A stretch of DNA of 64,000 bases from Marinobacter caseinilyticus (GCF_011074955.1 NZ_WUQJ01000034.1:186001-250000), one strand, 5' to 3'; positions 9,801 to 18,928 are shown, counted from the stretch's first letter. Notes: generated by a model not told the origin, from the letters alone. Numbers and translations: made by a program.

Positions 9801-10874
9801 ATGACGACCCAAAACACGTTTGATACCGACTGGCTTCTCCGAGTCAAAAACCTGTCTTGCGGCTATGGTGATGAGCCCGTGGTGCACAATGTCAGCTTTG
9901 CGCTTGGCCAAGGCGACATCGGCTGCTTGCTTGGTCCCAGTGGCTGTGGCAAAAGCACCATACTGCGCGCGTTGGCAGGTTTTCTGTCGATCAGCAGTGG
10001 TGAGATTCAGTTGGAATCCTCTGTGATCAGTTTACCCGGTAAAACCCAAGCGCCCGAGAAACGCAGAATAGGCATGGTGTTTCAGGATTATGCCCTGTTT
10101 CCACACCTGACCATTGCCGACAATATCGGATTCGGGCTGCGTGGGCAGAGCAAGGAAGACCGGGCTCAAAAAGTAGCCAGCCTGCTGGAACTGGTTCACC
10201 TGCAGGATCTGGCGAGCCAATACCCGCACGAATTGTCTGGCGGGCAGCAGCAACGGGTTGCGTTGGCTCGAGCATTGGCACCGGAGCCCACCCTGATTCT
10301 GCTCGACGAGCCATTTTCAAATCTGGATGCGGATCTGCGACGGCGCTTGAGTCTTGATGTGCGCGACATTTTGAAGACCCTGGGCATCAGCGCAATCCTG
10401 GTCACCCACGACCAGCAGGAAGCCTTCGCCATGTGCGATCAGGTCGCGGTTCTTAAGGACGGCCAGGTACAGCAATGGGATGTGCCATTTAACCTATACC
10501 ATGAACCCTCCAACCGCTTTGTGGCAGGTTTTGTCGGGCAAGGCGGCTTTATTCCGGGCACCACCCTGGGCCCGGACTCCATTGAGTCGGAACTGGGCGT
10601 GATTCGGGGCAACCGGGCGTACGAATGGCCAGCCGGCACACTGGTGGATGTGCTTATCCGGCCCGATGACATTGTTCACGACCCGGACTCGGATCTCACC
10701 CCCAAAGTGATCGAGAAAACCTTTGCCGGCACTTCCACGCTGTACAAATTCAGACTGTCGGATGAAACCGAGTTTGAAGCCCTGTTTCGCAGCCACCTGG
10801 ACTTTAATCTCGGTGAGCATGTGCCCATCCGGGTAGAGGCGGATCACCTCATCGCCTTCCAGAGATCACACTGA
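9801..10874 (+). CDS. ABC transporter ATPase, FbpC/PotA-type
   Basis: A 357-aa ATPase with Walker A GPSGCGKST (residues 45-53), signature LSGGQQQRVALARALAPEP, Walker B LILLDEPFSNLD and H-switch VTHDQQEAF. A C-terminal extension of about 110 residues resembles the TOBE domain of iron(III), polyamine or sulfate importers. No permease or binding-protein gene is adjacent, so the substrate cannot be named; FbpC-like ferric iron uptake is the closest guess. It begins 7 bp after argF and is probably in the same transcript. Its stop codon is embedded in a 9-bp hairpin. Confidence 0.85.
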   Translation: MTTQNTFDTDWLLRVKNLSCGYGDEPVVHNVSFALGQGDIGCLLGPSGCGKSTILRALAGFLSISSGEIQLESSVISLPGKTQAPEKRRIGMVFQDYALFPHLTIADNIGFGLRGQSKEDRAQKVASLLELVHLQDLASQYPHELSGGQQQRVALARALAPEPTLILLDEPFSNLDADLRRRLSLDVRDILKTLGISAILVTHDQQEAFAMCDQVAVLKDGQVQQWDVPFNLYHEPSNRFVAGFVGQGGFIPGTTLGPDSIESELGVIRGNRAYEWPAGTLVDVLIRPDDIVHDPDSDLTPKVIEKTFAGTSTLYKFRLSDETEFEALFRSHLDFNLGEHVPIRVEADHLIAFQRSH

Positions 10875-10892
10875 GGCAAGGCGGCCTCAGTG
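10869..10892 (+). repeat. Hairpin enclosing the ABC ATPase stop codon
   Basis: CACTGAGGC (10869-10877) pairs perfectly with GCCTCAGTG (10884-10892) around a 6-nt loop. The stop codon lies in the left arm. No T-run follows, so it is either a weak terminator or a 3'-end-protecting hairpin. Confidence 0.65.
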
Positions 10893-11338
10893 ACAGCCAT
10901 CCTACGGCCCAAACTCAACAACTCAAGAGCGGGAGCCTTGGTCACACCTCACCGATCAAGCTGATCGTGCACGACCTATGATACCGGCATCGGCACACAG
11001 GCATTCATGGCCATTGTGCCAACGCCTGGAAGCACTTGGGAGAATAAGCCATCAAGAGGGTAGCGCGTGGGGGAGGACAGGAAGCAAAAATAGCTTCATC
11101 GCCCTCAGCCGTGCAACACGACTCTTGCCAGCGAACGTGGCAACCCCTATGGTCGAGCGGTACTTTTTAAGCGGCGGGTTCGCAAGTTAGCCGGTGGTTC
11201 CGCGTCGGAAAGCCCGTCGGGGCGCTGAGGGACAAGCTGGCAGACCGGGACCTGCGACGAAGCGAACCGGCGGCTGTACACAGTCGTGTTCGCTATCAGC
11301 TTGCAGAGCCTGAGCTCTCACCCGGCTCGCTAAAATCT
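10893..11338. other. Intergenic stretch with no recognisable gene
   Basis: About 450 bp between the ABC ATPase hairpin and the terminator of the two-component operon. The only notable frame (10978-11190, 70 codons) lacks a ribosome site or recognisable motif and I do not call it. The sequence has the look of decayed coding DNA, but no family can be named. Confidence 0.5.
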
Positions 11339-11368
11339 AAAAAAAAAAGGGCCGGAAAACCGGCCCTT
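11339..11368 (-). terminator. Intrinsic terminator of the rstAB-like operon
   Basis: On the minus strand a 9-bp stem AAGGGCCGG/CCGGCCCTT with a 4-nt loop is followed by a run of ten T residues, a textbook terminator. It lies about 150 bp beyond the kinase stop. The untranslated stretch between holds another perfect 8-bp stem-loop (CCCACTGA at 11449-11456 with TCAGTGGG at 11462-11469). Confidence 0.9.
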
Positions 11369-11516
11369 AAAATGACGAATGAAACAAGGAAAGTTCGTAA
11401 GAACTACAACCTCAAAAGTCATCCCTTACGGTTCAAAGTATCCGCCAGCCCACTGAATCCGTCAGTGGGCATTGTGTAGTCACTTTGTTACATCGCGTTA
11501 GGCTGCGAGAACTGCA

Positions 11517-13088
11517 TCACACGGGCTCCGGGCTGATGGCTTTCTTCCGCGGCCACACCAGACTGAAACGTGCACCACCAAGCTCGCTACTGCGGGTCAC
11601 GAAGGCCTGGCCACCGTGCCAGTAAAGAATCCGACGTACAATCGACAAGCCGAGGCCATAACCACCAGACGTTCGTGTCCGGCTGTCATCGAGGCGTGCA
11701 AATGCAGTGAAAACCTTTTCCCAGTCTTCTTCCGGAATCCCTGGCCCGTCGTCCTCAACATCCACACGGCAAGTCAACTCATCCAGTTGATAACTCACCC
11801 GTACCTGCCCGGAAGCATAGCGGGCTGCATTGCCCACCAGATTCTGCAAGGCACGGTGTAGGTATCTCGGTTCAACATCCGACTGTGCCCACTGCTCACA
11901 TTCGTCGGCGGCGACCTCGTTAATGGCCACGGCGGTATGAATCAGGCGTTGCTCACCCACCACCTGCCGGATTATGTCGGTTACGGACGTTTCCTGTAAC
12001 GAAAATACCGGGCCGCCCTGCTCCAGGCGCGCATAGGTAAGAATTTCATCAATCAGTTCATCGAGTTCCTGGATGTCCCCGTCAATGCCGTCCAACTGCT
12101 TTTGTAAATCATTGGGGTTATCACAATCTTCAATCATCTGAACGCCAAACCGGATGCGCGCCACCGGCGTTCGCAGTTCATGAGAAACAGCGTGAATCAT
12201 TTCACGCTGCACACCCACCAACCGCTGAATATGCTCCGCCATGCTATTGAATGCGGCGGCCAGGCGGCCAACCAACTTGCTTTCGCTGTTCTCAACCCGA
12301 GCGTCCATCTCACCCCGGGCAATCCGCACCGCGACCGACTCCACCGCCCGCAGATTTTTATCAACGCCGCGCAACAGCAGTAACAAGGCTCCCGCCAGAA
12401 CACCACCGGCAGCCAGTATCAACAACAAGATGACCGGCCAGGCCCAAGGGTTAAACGGTTCAGGCATGTCCAGTTGGATCAGCACGCCATCGTCGAGCCG
12501 CATCAACACGTGGGCGGGACGGTACCGACCCGCCTGGTAATACGACAGGTTGCGCTCCGAAACCCGTTCAAGGACTTCGGTATCTGGCACGGCATCCGGG
12601 TCTCTCAGCGCGTCGAGATTAATCGACAAAGACCCGGCCAGCCGGCCCAACACATTGTCCCGCTCGCCCGGCAGGGTACGATTCAAATGGAGCAGCGTGA
12701 TCAGCGCGGACGCCTCCGTTACGTCCCGGTAGATGTCCCGAAACCGGATTTGCAGCACGCGACCATCACTGCTCTGCACCTGCACGCTCGGACCCATTTT
12801 ATTTTTCAACGTCACAACCTGGCCGTAGGCCAACCGCTCGCGCACCACCGGTGATAGCGAATCCGGTTCTATGGCGCGAAGCTCGTAGCGAGAGACAAGC
12901 CAGGGATAATGCTGGCTGGGCGCGGGCACGGAGGCCAGCCAGCGCATCAGAGGCTCTGGGTAGTGTTCCTGCCAGGATTGAAGCCGGACCGAGTTCACCC
13001 CCCAGAACAATGCCACACAGAGCAAGAGCACAACGGAAGTGAGGCCTATCAGGCGGGTATAAAATTTCAGGAAGAACTTCAGGGGCAT
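11517..13088 (-). CDS. RstB-like sensor histidine kinase
   Basis: A 523-aa membrane sensor kinase. TM1 lies at about residues 13-30, a periplasmic domain at about 31-214 and TM2 at about 215-240. A HAMP linker follows, then a HisKA box with phospho-acceptor His303 (HAVSHELRTPVARIRF). The HATPase domain has DDGPGIPEED, GGYGLGLSIV and the RstB-like ending SSELGGARFSLVWP. It pairs with the response regulator gene 61 bp upstream on the same strand. The stimulus is unknown. The pair is divergent from olsBA, but the only regulatory signal seen between them is a Pho box directed at olsB. Confidence 0.9.
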   Translation of the reverse strand: MPLKFFLKFYTRLIGLTSVVLLLCVALFWGVNSVRLQSWQEHYPEPLMRWLASVPAPSQHYPWLVSRYELRAIEPDSLSPVVRERLAYGQVVTLKNKMGPSVQVQSSDGRVLQIRFRDIYRDVTEASALITLLHLNRTLPGERDNVLGRLAGSLSINLDALRDPDAVPDTEVLERVSERNLSYYQAGRYRPAHVLMRLDDGVLIQLDMPEPFNPWAWPVILLLILAAGGVLAGALLLLLRGVDKNLRAVESVAVRIARGEMDARVENSESKLVGRLAAAFNSMAEHIQRLVGVQREMIHAVSHELRTPVARIRFGVQMIEDCDNPNDLQKQLDGIDGDIQELDELIDEILTYARLEQGGPVFSLQETSVTDIIRQVVGEQRLIHTAVAINEVAADECEQWAQSDVEPRYLHRALQNLVGNAARYASGQVRVSYQLDELTCRVDVEDDGPGIPEEDWEKVFTAFARLDDSRTRTSGGYGLGLSIVRRILYWHGGQAFVTRSSELGGARFSLVWPRKKAISPEPV

Positions 13089-13149
13089 TGGACCTACCCT
13101 GGTAAGAGGGGCAGGTGCCGGCTTGCAACCGGCACCTTGAGCGGACGAT

Positions 13150-13890
13150 TCAGGCTTCTCTTACGAACAGATAGCCTTTACTGCGAACCGTTTTGATCCG
13201 TCGAGGATGCACCGGATCGTCACCAATCTTCGGTCGAATACGAGATACACGCACGTCAATGGAGCGATCCTGACCATCGTACTCAATGCCGCGAAGGGCG
13301 GTGAATATCTCTTCGCGACTGAGGACCCGACCGGCGCTGCTGGCAAGCAGCCACAATAAGTCAAACTCTGCGCTGGTCAAATCGATGCTCTCATCGTTCA
13401 GCCAGGCTTCCCGCATGGCACGATCAACAACCAGATCATTGAATTGTAACCGAACTGGCTCTTCGGCGCTTTCCGGCTCTTTTGACGACGCTGCGTTTTC
13501 GGTTGCCCGTCGAAGCAAAGCACGAATGCGTGCCAGCAACACCCGGGGCTTGACCGGCTTGCCGACATAATCGTCGGCGCCCATTTCAAGACCCAAAACC
13601 TGATCGAGATCGTCGGTGCGAGCCGTCAGCATGATAATGGGGCCAGAATAAAATGGCCTGACACGACGACAAATGGACAGACCGTCTTCGCCTGGCAGCA
13701 TCAAGTCAAGCACAACCAGATCGGGTTGCTCGTTCTTGATGCGATCGACCGCTTGGCCCCCGTGAGACTCCAGCGTCACTGAGAGACCATTGCTCTCCAG
13801 GTACTCCCGAGTCAAATCCGCCAGTCGCTCATCATCCTCGACGATGAGAATTCGCCAACCCTCGTTGTTTGTTTGTTCCACGCCGTCCAT
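13150..13890 (-). CDS. OmpR-family response regulator, RstA-like
   Basis: A 246-aa regulator. The receiver domain has acidic residues E18/D19/D20, phospho-acceptor D62 (VVLDLMLPGEDG), the conserved Thr in MLTAR and Lys in GKPVKP. A winged-helix DNA-binding domain follows from about residue 145 (LTSAEFDLLWLLASSAGRVL). The spacing LGLEMGADDYVGKPVKPRVL resembles RstA more than PhoB. It precedes the kinase gene in one operon. Its targets are unknown. Confidence 0.92.
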   Translation of the reverse strand: MDGVEQTNNEGWRILIVEDDERLADLTREYLESNGLSVTLESHGGQAVDRIKNEQPDLVVLDLMLPGEDGLSICRRVRPFYSGPIIMLTARTDDLDQVLGLEMGADDYVGKPVKPRVLLARIRALLRRATENAASSKEPESAEEPVRLQFNDLVVDRAMREAWLNDESIDLTSAEFDLLWLLASSAGRVLSREEIFTALRGIEYDGQDRSIDVRVSRIRPKIGDDPVHPRRIKTVRSKGYLFVREA

Positions 13891-14252
13891 CTCTGCTCTT
13901 ATAGTTCGGTTGCAGGCCAGGATCAGAAAGACCCGGCCCGAGTTTGTGTCCAGGCGATGCCGCTGCTGAAAATCGCGCCCCCACCTTCGGCCACTTCACC
14001 AAAATCGTTGCAATGCACTGATACCTCTGAAATTCAATGCTTGCTAGCGACAATACAGGCTACGCCCCGTAACAGCAATCATACATGCTGTTCCGAAATA
14101 TACATGGAAGACGTTCCCCGTTACACCCTGTGACACGTTCTAAAAGATAGTCTGCCAATGCTCATCTGTCACCGGGTCGTCATGGTTCTTTCATTTTGGT
14201 GTCACACCGGCTTCATAGGCTTGTCTGGAAATGGACACAAAGAGACGAGCCC
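13891..14252. other. Divergent control region between the rstA-like gene and olsB
   Basis: This 362-bp region separates the leftward two-component operon from rightward olsBA. The right third (14166-14219) carries the PhoB-type promoter described separately. The left part should hold the regulator promoter, but I cannot place its -35/-10 with confidence. No gene is evident. Confidence 0.6.
14166..14219 (+). promoter_or_regulatory. Tandem Pho box and -10 element upstream of olsBA
   Basis: Four heptamers lie at exact 11-bp spacing: CTGTCAC (14166), TCGTCAT (14177), CTTTCAT (14188) and GTGTCAC (14199). The PhoB half-site consensus is CTGTCAY, and the family binds direct repeats with an 11-bp period. 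CATAGG at 14214-14219 sits where the -10 should be, placing the transcript start about 25 nt before the olsB ATG. Induction of ornithine lipid genes by phosphate starvation is known in Pseudomonas, which fits. Binding itself is inferred. Confidence 0.8.
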
Positions 14253-15026
14253 ATGACTCCTCAGACAGCCCGAGCCACACGCCTTGCCCGCCGCCTGTCG
14301 ACGGCGATCACACGAGATCCTTCACAGATCGAAATTGCCCAGCGTTTGCGCTATGCCATCTTCTCAGAGGAATATGGCTCGGATCTCGGCGCCACCACCC
14401 CCGGCCTGGACGCCGACCCACACGATGCGATCTGCGACCACCTCATGGTCATTGATGAGGCGTCGGGGCAACTCGTGGCCACCACACGCCTTCTGCATCA
14501 GGACCGCGCCCGGCAAGCCGGGGGATTTTACTCGAAGAGCGAGTTTGATCTCGATCGGCTCCATCGGCTCCCTGGCATAACGGCTGAACTCGGGCGCACC
14601 TGTGTGCACCCGGACTATCGTTCAGGAGCAACCATCGGTCTGTTGTGGGCCTCGGTCGCAGAGTACCTGCTCAATGAGGGCGTCGACTATCTGATTGGCT
14701 GCGCCAGCATCAGCATGTCCGACGGCGGCCTGAAGGCCTGGCGCATCGCACGCCACTTACAGCGGGAATACCTCAGTGACGAGCAGTTTCGTGTCACCCC
14801 GGTACGGCAACTCCCCCACCTGACCCACACGGTCAATATAGACCGACCGGTCGACGTGCCGGCACTGATAAAGGCCTATATGCGTCTGGGCGCCAGAGTG
14901 TGCGGAGAGCCTTGCTGGGATCCTGAATTTCGTTGCGCGGACCTGCTGGTCATTTTGGAAGTCAGTCAGTTGACCGATCGCTACAGTCGCCACTTCATGC
15001 GCCAGCCAACAAAGACCGCGAGGTAA
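14253..15026 (+). CDS. olsB: Ornithine-acyl-ACP N-acyltransferase OlsB
   Basis: A 257-aa GNAT-fold acyltransferase that attaches a 3-hydroxyacyl chain from acyl-ACP to ornithine, giving lyso-ornithine lipid. Family hallmarks include LRYAIFSEEYGSDLG near residue 40, GRTCVHPDYRSGATIGLLW in the acetyl-CoA-like binding region, and LIGCASISMSDGG. ATG 14253 has an AGAGACGAG purine stretch upstream; the in-frame ATG at 14196 lies within the Pho box and is unlikely. olsA starts 3 bp after the stop. Confidence 0.92.
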   Translation: MTPQTARATRLARRLSTAITRDPSQIEIAQRLRYAIFSEEYGSDLGATTPGLDADPHDAICDHLMVIDEASGQLVATTRLLHQDRARQAGGFYSKSEFDLDRLHRLPGITAELGRTCVHPDYRSGATIGLLWASVAEYLLNEGVDYLIGCASISMSDGGLKAWRIARHLQREYLSDEQFRVTPVRQLPHLTHTVNIDRPVDVPALIKAYMRLGARVCGEPCWDPEFRCADLLVILEVSQLTDRYSRHFMRQPTKTAR

Positions 15027-15029
15027 TCC

Positions 15030-15821
15030 ATGACCATCATCAGGCTGGCGGGCCGACTCACCCTATTTTCGTTCTTTCTCTTCCTGACCGCGGCGATCGC
15101 GGTTACGGTGCGCGTCGCCGAACGCCTCACCACACAGGCAATCGACCGCACACCCTATGCCCGCTTCTGTTTTGGCGGCGCAGCGCGATGTCTTGGATTC
15201 CGGATCACAGAATTCGGCGCCGTCGCGAATGGCCCGGTGCTGTTTGTGGGCAACCATGTTTCCTGGTCAGACATTCCCATTCTGGGTGGCGCCGCGCCGC
15301 TGCGCTTTCTTTCGAAAGCCGAAGTGGGCAGTTGGCCCGTTATTGGCTGGCTGGCAACCCAGGCCGGGACGTTGTTCATTCAACGCGGCCAGGGCCGGGC
15401 CGGACAGAGCCGGGCCGACATCGCCCACGCGCTGCGGCAAGGCCAGTCAGTACTGGTCTTTCCTGAGGGCACCACCACCGCTGGCGTAACGGTTTTACCA
15501 TTCCACCGCCGCCTGCTCAGCGCGGCGGTGGATGCCGATGTGCCGATTCAGCCCGTTAGCATCGGCTATCGCAGGAAAAACCGAGCGGATCATTTAGCGC
15601 CCTTTATCGGCGACGATGAATTCCAAAGCCACCTGGTGAGAATGCTAAAACAGCCGGCAGTCGAGGTGAGCGTCATGTTTCACCCGACCGTCCAGGTCGG
15701 GCCGAATGACGACATGCAGGATGTTGCCGCGAACCTTCAACGTACCGTTGCGGGTGGCCTGGCAAGAATTCATCAGGGTCAGGCTGGCCCTATTTCTTCG
15801 TCGGTCGCTTCTCTTACCTGA
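15030..15821 (+). CDS. olsA: Lyso-ornithine lipid O-acyltransferase OlsA
   Basis: A 263-aa PlsC-type 1-acyl-sn-glycerol-3-phosphate acyltransferase fold with one N-terminal membrane helix (about residues 10-27). The HX4D catalytic motif is H76 to D81 (NHVSWSD), and the substrate-binding FPEGTTT motif is near 147-153. Next to olsB, it most likely adds the second acyl chain to lyso-ornithine lipid at the inner membrane. The last 43 bp overlap the 3' end of the convergent FKBP gene. Confidence 0.9.
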   Translation: MTIIRLAGRLTLFSFFLFLTAAIAVTVRVAERLTTQAIDRTPYARFCFGGAARCLGFRITEFGAVANGPVLFVGNHVSWSDIPILGGAAPLRFLSKAEVGSWPVIGWLATQAGTLFIQRGQGRAGQSRADIAHALRQGQSVLVFPEGTTTAGVTVLPFHRRLLSAAVDADVPIQPVSIGYRRKNRADHLAPFIGDDEFQSHLVRMLKQPAVEVSVMFHPTVQVGPNDDMQDVAANLQRTVAGGLARIHQGQAGPISSSVASLT

Positions 15822-16225
15822 ACTATTTCGAGATCGAAATACAGCGTGAGCCCGGCTAAGGGGTGGTTGGCATCGACCCGTATCAGATTGCCATCGATAC
15901 CGACCACTTTAACCACCTGGGCTTCGTCGCCGGTGTTGGTCTGGAACTTCATACCGATATGCAGGTTTTCGACCCCCTCAAACGCTGAGCGGGGCACTTT
16001 TCGGATCAATTCAGGGTTGGATTCACCATAGGCCATATCCGGCGGCACCGTAACCTCAAGACAATCCCCCGGCCCCCGGCCGCGCACAGCTTCCTGGATG
16101 CCTTTGATCACAGCGCCTGAGCCTTCCATGAAAATCAATGGCTCACCACCCTCAGAGGTGTCGATGACCTCACCGGTCCGGTTTTTGAGACGATAATGAA
16201 CGGTGTAAACAGCCGGTCTATGCAT
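15779..16225 (-). CDS. FKBP-type peptidyl-prolyl isomerase, SlyD-like
   Basis: A 148-aa short FKBP with an inserted-flap layout as in SlyD: YRLKNRTGEVIDTSEGGEPL, MEGSGAVIKGIQEAVRG, VTVPPDMAYGE and a C-terminal DANHPLAGLTLYFDLEIVQV. It catalyses proline isomerisation and probably acts as a folding helper in the cytoplasm. It lacks the His-rich metal-binding tail of E. coli SlyD. The start codon overlaps the stop region of the upstream acetyl-CoA hydrolase-family gene, and the 3' end overlaps olsA on the other strand. Confidence 0.92.
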   Translation of the reverse strand: MHRPAVYTVHYRLKNRTGEVIDTSEGGEPLIFMEGSGAVIKGIQEAVRGRGPGDCLEVTVPPDMAYGESNPELIRKVPRSAFEGVENLHIGMKFQTNTGDEAQVVKVVGIDGNLIRVDANHPLAGLTLYFDLEIVQVREATDEEIGPA

Positions 16226-18426
16226 TAGTCAGTAGGTTTCCCAGATTGATTCGAAGGTAAGGTTTGGCGTAACCCTTGTATCAGCAAGCGCCGATCCAGC
16301 CGGGCACGAATGCCCTTGGGCCGGCCCAATGCCATACGTTCGAGAAGAGGCCGCGTAGCGTCATCTTCTGCGTTTAACGTGAGTGCCCGCCAAAGTGTCC
16401 CTAGTTTACCACGCCTGGTCGCCGTGGCGGCCTTCAAGCTGCGCAGGGCTTTACCAAGCACCAGCTCATCTTCCGTAAACGCACAGCCGAAGGGAAACGG
16501 CGAAAACCGGTCTTCCCCGGCCTGCTTTAAGGCGGCCTGAACCGCTGCGGGCGAATTTTGACACCAATCGGCAGGCAGTCGGAAGCTTGCCGACACTTTG
16601 CCGGCCTTTTGCGCCTGCTTGAGCAGATCTGGCTGAAACCGGGAGTCTGCGATTCGAATCAGTGCCAGGTAAACCTGCTCATCGGGCTGGCCCCGCAAAT
16701 CCGCAATGCCATATTCCGTCACCACAATGTCCCTCAGGTGCCGGGGAATGGTGCAGTGGCCATAACTGAACACAATATTGGACTCGGTGCGTCCACCGGA
16801 TTGCCGGGTGCTGCGCAGAGTGAGAATGGAGTGCGCGCCAGGCAGTTCATGAGCCATCGCGACAAAATTGTATTGTCCCCCAACACCACTGACCACCCGG
16901 CCATCGTCCAGGCCGTCCGACACGGCGGCACCGTTCAGTGTGTGCATCATTGCAGAATTGATAAACCGGCTATCGCGCCGCTGCGCGGCCTTTAACCGCT
17001 GATTCCCAAACCGATGGTCGTATAGGTGATTGATGTAATTGACGCTGGTCATACAGATGGTCGAGCGCTCATCGGGGGTCAGCTCTCGCAGTTGCTGGTA
17101 AAACGCGGCGGGGCCGAGATAAAAACCGCCGTGCAACACCACCCCGTTTTTCAGTTGCACTCCAAGTGCCAGGGTTTCCAGCCGCTCCCGAGAATCGGGC
17201 TGATCCAGATCCGGCTCCAAGGTGTGCTCATTAACGACCAATCGCCCGCCTTTGAACACAACCTGATCATTGAGGATGCCATAATGTCGAAGCCATTTGA
17301 CGTCCCGGGCCCGAAGCGGCGAATCAATAATTTCCTCATCACGCAATACATCCAGCGTGGTCATAGAGACCGTTGTCGAGATTTTCCCCTGATTGATCAA
17401 ACGTTGCAGATCGGCATGGTCAAACACTTCACGCTTGAGAATGTTCGCCTTCATCAGATGGATAAAACCATCCACCATCATCTCGCTGCAGCCATACAGG
17501 CCTTCGTCAAAAACACCGACACCACCACAACGAACCGCCACCGGGAAGCGTTCGGCAACAGCCAGGGCATTGTATACATGCTGCCAGGTTTCGTTGTGGG
17601 TGTGACGCAGAATCGTGCTGTATACCAGCGCCGCACCCAACGATCCTATCCCGACCTGGAGGGTGCCACCATCGCGCAATAGTGTGCTGGCATAAAAACC
17701 AATCATGTGGTCTGCCGGCGCAATCGCCATCTCGGGCACTGGGAACAAGGGGTAATCGCTGGCGGGCTGATCGACAATGAAATCAAACAGCGTGCTGGGC
17801 ACTTGGGCGTCACGGCCCAGGTACGGCAATTGACGATTGGTCTCTGCGACCAACGCAATGGCCCGCCCTTGTTCGCTCTGGGCGCGCAGCTCGGGCAGCA
17901 GGTCCAATGACAAATCCGGATTGCAGCTCAAGCTCAAACGGTCACTTTCACCGGACTCGTCCGGCGAGACCATCTGGCCCACGACATTGACCCCCATCGC
18001 CAGAAGATCCCGGACCACATGGGTGTAGTTGGTACAAATATAGTGTTGCTGTTGTTGCCGGTGATGCAGGAAACTGCCGGCCTTGAAAAAGAACTCCGAC
18101 ACCGTCACGTTGGCGGGCAATCTACCGCGCACGACATCCGCCGCGTATTCCAATTCAGGGATCTCGCCGTACAAGCGATCCGAAAATGGCTCCATGAACC
18201 GTTTTTCCAGAGAGGAGCCGCCCTTCGGCGCCAGCATTGAAATGGCCGTTACAATGTGGAGGTTGAGGCTTCTGTCACGGCAGGCCCGCTGATAGAGCGC
18301 ATTCGCCAGCCGGACCGGTTTACCCAGACCAAGCGGAAGGCCCAAGGTGATGTCATTGCCGACACGCTCGACAATGGCCTCCACGCACGCATCCACATCG
18401 TTTAGCATTACCGGGGTCTTAGCCAT
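16225..18426 (-). CDS. Acetyl-CoA hydrolase/transferase-family protein
   Basis: A 733-aa protein with the acetyl-CoA hydrolase/CoA-transferase C-terminal domain (about residues 430-600, including YGHCTIPRHLRDIVVTEYGIADLRG). The N-terminal half is also of the CoA-transferase type, with IGSLGAALVYSTILR. Relatives exchange or hydrolyse acetyl- or short acyl-CoA. At over 700 residues it is longer than the roughly 500-residue characterised enzymes, so its substrate is open. ATG 18426 has a strong GGGAGGTG site upstream; the ATG at 18474 has none. The FKBP gene follows immediately. Confidence 0.82.
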   Translation of the reverse strand: MAKTPVMLNDVDACVEAIVERVGNDITLGLPLGLGKPVRLANALYQRACRDRSLNLHIVTAISMLAPKGGSSLEKRFMEPFSDRLYGEIPELEYAADVVRGRLPANVTVSEFFFKAGSFLHHRQQQQHYICTNYTHVVRDLLAMGVNVVGQMVSPDESGESDRLSLSCNPDLSLDLLPELRAQSEQGRAIALVAETNRQLPYLGRDAQVPSTLFDFIVDQPASDYPLFPVPEMAIAPADHMIGFYASTLLRDGGTLQVGIGSLGAALVYSTILRHTHNETWQHVYNALAVAERFPVAVRCGGVGVFDEGLYGCSEMMVDGFIHLMKANILKREVFDHADLQRLINQGKISTTVSMTTLDVLRDEEIIDSPLRARDVKWLRHYGILNDQVVFKGGRLVVNEHTLEPDLDQPDSRERLETLALGVQLKNGVVLHGGFYLGPAAFYQQLRELTPDERSTICMTSVNYINHLYDHRFGNQRLKAAQRRDSRFINSAMMHTLNGAAVSDGLDDGRVVSGVGGQYNFVAMAHELPGAHSILTLRSTRQSGGRTESNIVFSYGHCTIPRHLRDIVVTEYGIADLRGQPDEQVYLALIRIADSRFQPDLLKQAQKAGKVSASFRLPADWCQNSPAAVQAALKQAGEDRFSPFPFGCAFTEDELVLGKALRSLKAATATRRGKLGTLWRALTLNAEDDATRPLLERMALGRPKGIRARLDRRLLIQGLRQTLPSNQSGKPTD

Positions 18427-18610
18427 GTGTGCAACACCTCCCTTGTCTATAACCACTCTCACGATCTGGCGCAATACCAGTCAGGCAGAAGATGATCACA
18501 CGGGAGTTAACAACAGACAATGCAAGGCGGGGAATTCGAACAGGATTGAGCCATGCCAGAAGCGCGTACTCAGTGGCGGGCCCTCGGAAGCGAGGCCAGG
18601 TCTCTGTGGG

Positions 18611-18928
18611 TTAAAAGTTCCACTTCAGGTTGAGGCAAGCACCTTCATTGATCAGCGCTATGCCATGATCGGCGATGGCGGCATCCGAAGCATAGCGGGG
18701 CTCATTCGTGCTGGCTTTACTGAATCGCCAGCTCAACAACCGGCTGCCGAGCGTGGTCAGCGCTTCGGCATCGCCACGCTCAAAGTCACCAGACATGCGT
18801 TCCTGCAATTCGTAAAGATCATCGACCTGAGCTTCCGCTGCCAAATCTGGTTGCTCGCTCGCTTCGGCACGAACGACGAAGGCCGCCATGTTAAGCGCAA
18901 GTAATACCAAGAAGATGCGGAGAATCAT
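18611..18928 (-). CDS. Small predicted exported protein
   Basis: A 105-aa product of unrecognised family. An N-terminal signal peptide (MILRIFLVLLALNMAAFVVRAEA, shown here across residues 1-23; hydrophobic core 3-17, likely cut after Ala21 or Ala23) precedes a short, mostly acidic helical body. Two cysteines are not evident in a paired motif; only Cys98 is seen near the end. It has its own upstream region (18929-19151). No function is assigned. Confidence 0.6.
   Translation of the reverse strand: MILRIFLVLLALNMAAFVVRAEASEQPDLAAEAQVDDLYELQERMSGDFERGDAEALTTLGSRLLSWRFSKASTNEPRYASDAAIADHGIALINEGACLNLKWNF

Noticed and set aside
10978-11190. 70-codon frame downstream of the ABC ATPase
   Set aside because: No ribosome site, no motif and length near chance; the region is reported as unexplained intergenic DNA.
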